Positions 62,300-64,000 of a stretch of DNA of 64,000 bases are shown here, piece after piece. The notes below the pieces were generated by a model. That model did not search any database, was not told where the DNA came from, and saw only the letters and a program-made list of their open reading frames with translations. The number at the start of each line of letters is the position of its first letter. Positions within the stretch are counted from its first letter, which is position 1. This DNA comes from Larix sibirica (lineage: Eukaryota; Streptophyta; Pinopsida; Pinales; Pinaceae), in NCBI GenBank assembly GCA_004151065.3, contig NWUY0304821840.1:1-64000 (forward strand), written 5' to 3'. A program made the position numbers and the translations under genes.

Positions 62300-62760
62300 T
62301 AATGCCTGACTTCACTATCGGCCTGACTCATCTCTCATTGAGACCGTACCTGCTCATAAGACCTCACCGGATAAGACCGTAGTGGAAAAGACCGTCAAGA
62401 TAAGACATTCATTGTTTACCGTGTGCTGCCTGTATAACATGTGCCCAGATCGTGTCCTGACTAGCTCACTATTGGCCTTGCTCGCCTGCTCTGATGCCCG
62501 TACCTGCTAAGATAGCGCGTACTAGAAAGACCATACAAGAAGGTGTCTCCTCAACTCGGCTATCGTTATAGCACTCGTGTCACCTTGGTCATCATAAGAA
62601 GCTAAGCAATAGGGGGTGGTGGGTGTGGCTCGGATGAAGTGATAGCGCTACCACCCTCATGAGGCAAGCGTTAGCGATAAGGGGAAGTGTCAATCTAACC
62701 ATCCAACCTCAAGGTTCAAAGCATCTGTCAAGTTTATTTAAGTGGGGTCATCCAAGGGGA
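62300..62760. repeat. Repeat family F, copy 2
   Basis: It carries CCGGATAAGACC (62369), ATTGGCCTTGCTCGCC (62473), GCACTCGTGTC, CCTCATGAGGCAAGCG (62655-62670) and GCGATAAGGGGAAGTGT. This is the same order of landmarks as in 59180-59790 apart from the first two, which are swapped. Confidence 0.6.
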
Positions 62761-64000
62761 ACTATTCAGTCCTAAAGCTCAAGGGTAGAAGCTTAAATCC
62801 AGTTAAAGGAGGTTAACCACCAGGAACTATTCTTTAGCGGAAAACATCAAGGGGGAGGGTTCAAAGATGTCCTGTAGTCTATTCGAGGGTAGAGGCCAAG
62901 GTTGTAGGATCGAATAGGAGTAGGGTCGAGGGTATAGAAGATGGAGCCTTAGAATAGACCTTGATCGGGACGTGAGATTGTATCGTATTGGTACATTAGC
63001 TGTGAATGATGATAACGAGCTATTTATTATTGTTAGATGGGTCAGTTGGAACTTGCCTTCCCCAGAAGACTACTCAGTCACCATTGCTCCATACCGTCCA
63101 GCCAACTCGGAAAACAAATAAGTATATAGAATCCATTCATAAATCACCTTTATTTCCTCCCCAGGATCCTCGTTGCCCGTCTGTTCGTTGTACCACCAAA
63201 CCTCGACCTATTTGTTTTATGAAGGCGAATATCTCTAAGAAGTTGCTTGCTTGGTCCTCCCCCAGAAGCCTAAGCAGTTGCCTCTGTCCACTCCTTCATT
63301 TATTGTTACAATGGACATGGCCTTAGGGCATGGGACGCTAAGAACTAAACTTTACATCTTCAATTGAGAGAGTGCATCAACAGCGGTCCTAATCAGTGGG
63401 TTCAAGCCTTAGCAGCCTGCCTTTAGCCCTTCATCACCTGCGCATAGAGCACAAAAATTGGTGCACCCCGACAGAGACAATACCCACCATTCACTATAAG
63501 CAACAGACGTTTCAGCACACAGAGCCCCCCTGAAATACAGACAGAGCACCACACACAACCAAGGCGGATATGGGTTCGATGTTTATGTTAATGCTCATGT
63601 TGGTTGGCCATAGCGAGTCAATAGCGATGGCGATGAACGATTTTTATTTGCGTTGGCGATTGCTTGCTTTAGATACTTTAACCCCGGCGGGATACTTAGG
63701 CATGCCAGGGTGATAGGACGATAGGAGATAGGGGCGATCCAACGGACGGATGAGCCATGTGAGGTGGACTTCTAAAGATATAAATATGATGCTGCTAGTA
63801 TATGTTCCATAGGGTACAGATGATATGTTCTCTGCAAGGTTTAACGATAGCAAGAGATATATTATCTGCTTGCCAGTTTATTATGCTGCTAGCCGGTATG
63901 AGCGGAGGGCACGCGGATGTAGTCCCCAGTGTGGGGTGCACTGATTCCCCCTAAAAACTTATTTCTCTATGCATGACAAAGTGCCAACTGAGGCTTGCTT
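62761..64000. other. Non-coding stretch to the window end
   Basis: A 106-codon plus-strand frame at 63006-63326 has no recognisable domain. The second arm of the inverted duplication is at 63611-63660. Nothing else was recognised. Confidence 0.5.
63611..63660 (-). repeat. Diverged inverted duplication, arm 2
   Basis: ATAGCGAGTCAATAGC at 63611-63626 is the exact reverse complement of 61533-61548. The following GCGTTGGCG region matches 61488-61505 with substitutions. Confidence 0.72.

Noticed and set aside
1-64000. A new defence, biosynthetic or mobile system
   Set aside because: No cluster of genes, no enzyme domains apart from cox2 and retrotransposon pieces, and no operon-like organisation were seen.

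Overview
The window reads as plant mitochondrial DNA, most likely from a lineage with a very large mitogenome. A conifer or other gymnosperm is my best guess. The anchor is one unmistakable mitochondrial exon: the first exon of cox2 (42355-42736, minus strand). It runs into a group II intron whose first bases are GTGCG. Its genomic codons need C-to-U editing at about six places to give the usual protein, as in heavily edited seed-plant mitochondria. I found no bacterial-style gene packing, operons, ribosome binding sites, tRNA or rRNA genes, CRISPR arrays or plastid gene fragments. The assignment to gymnosperms rests on coding sparsity, edit load and repeat texture, and is inference.

Layout. 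About 98% of the window is non-coding. 1-2740 is a decayed repeat tract. 2740-3420 is the first copy of a repeat family (here family B) that returns at 20820-21700, 24490-24720 and 33960-34560. 15300-15730, 22600-23050, 27290-27860 and 34600-35260 share a second composite family (C). 28780-30720, 36230-36560, 37345-38170, 49740-50240 and 55740-56010 hold low-complexity tracts with a GCT/GGT-like or complementary AGC/ACC beat (family D), on both strands. Family E (25180-25260, 55296-55715, 61426-61455) and family F (59180-59790, 62300-62760) are smaller. Between these lie long stretches in which I recognise nothing.

Two regions have protein-coding ancestry. At 41690-42736 sits cox2 exon 1 with the 5' part of its intron. 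Neither cox2 exon 2 nor an intron domain V was seen in the 42 kb downstream, so the gene is either trans-spliced or has a very long intron. At 52670-55200 (minus strand) is a decayed Ty3/gypsy retrotransposon of nuclear type, with recognisable protease, gag and reverse transcriptase pieces. They lie in the order protease, gag, reverse transcriptase rather than gag, protease, reverse transcriptase.

The other long open frames are not convincing: none matches a family I know, many overlap frames on the other strand, and several lie in repeat tracts. I see no evidence of a new defence, mobility or metabolic system. The features most worth following are the orphan cox2 exon and the layered old repeat families.
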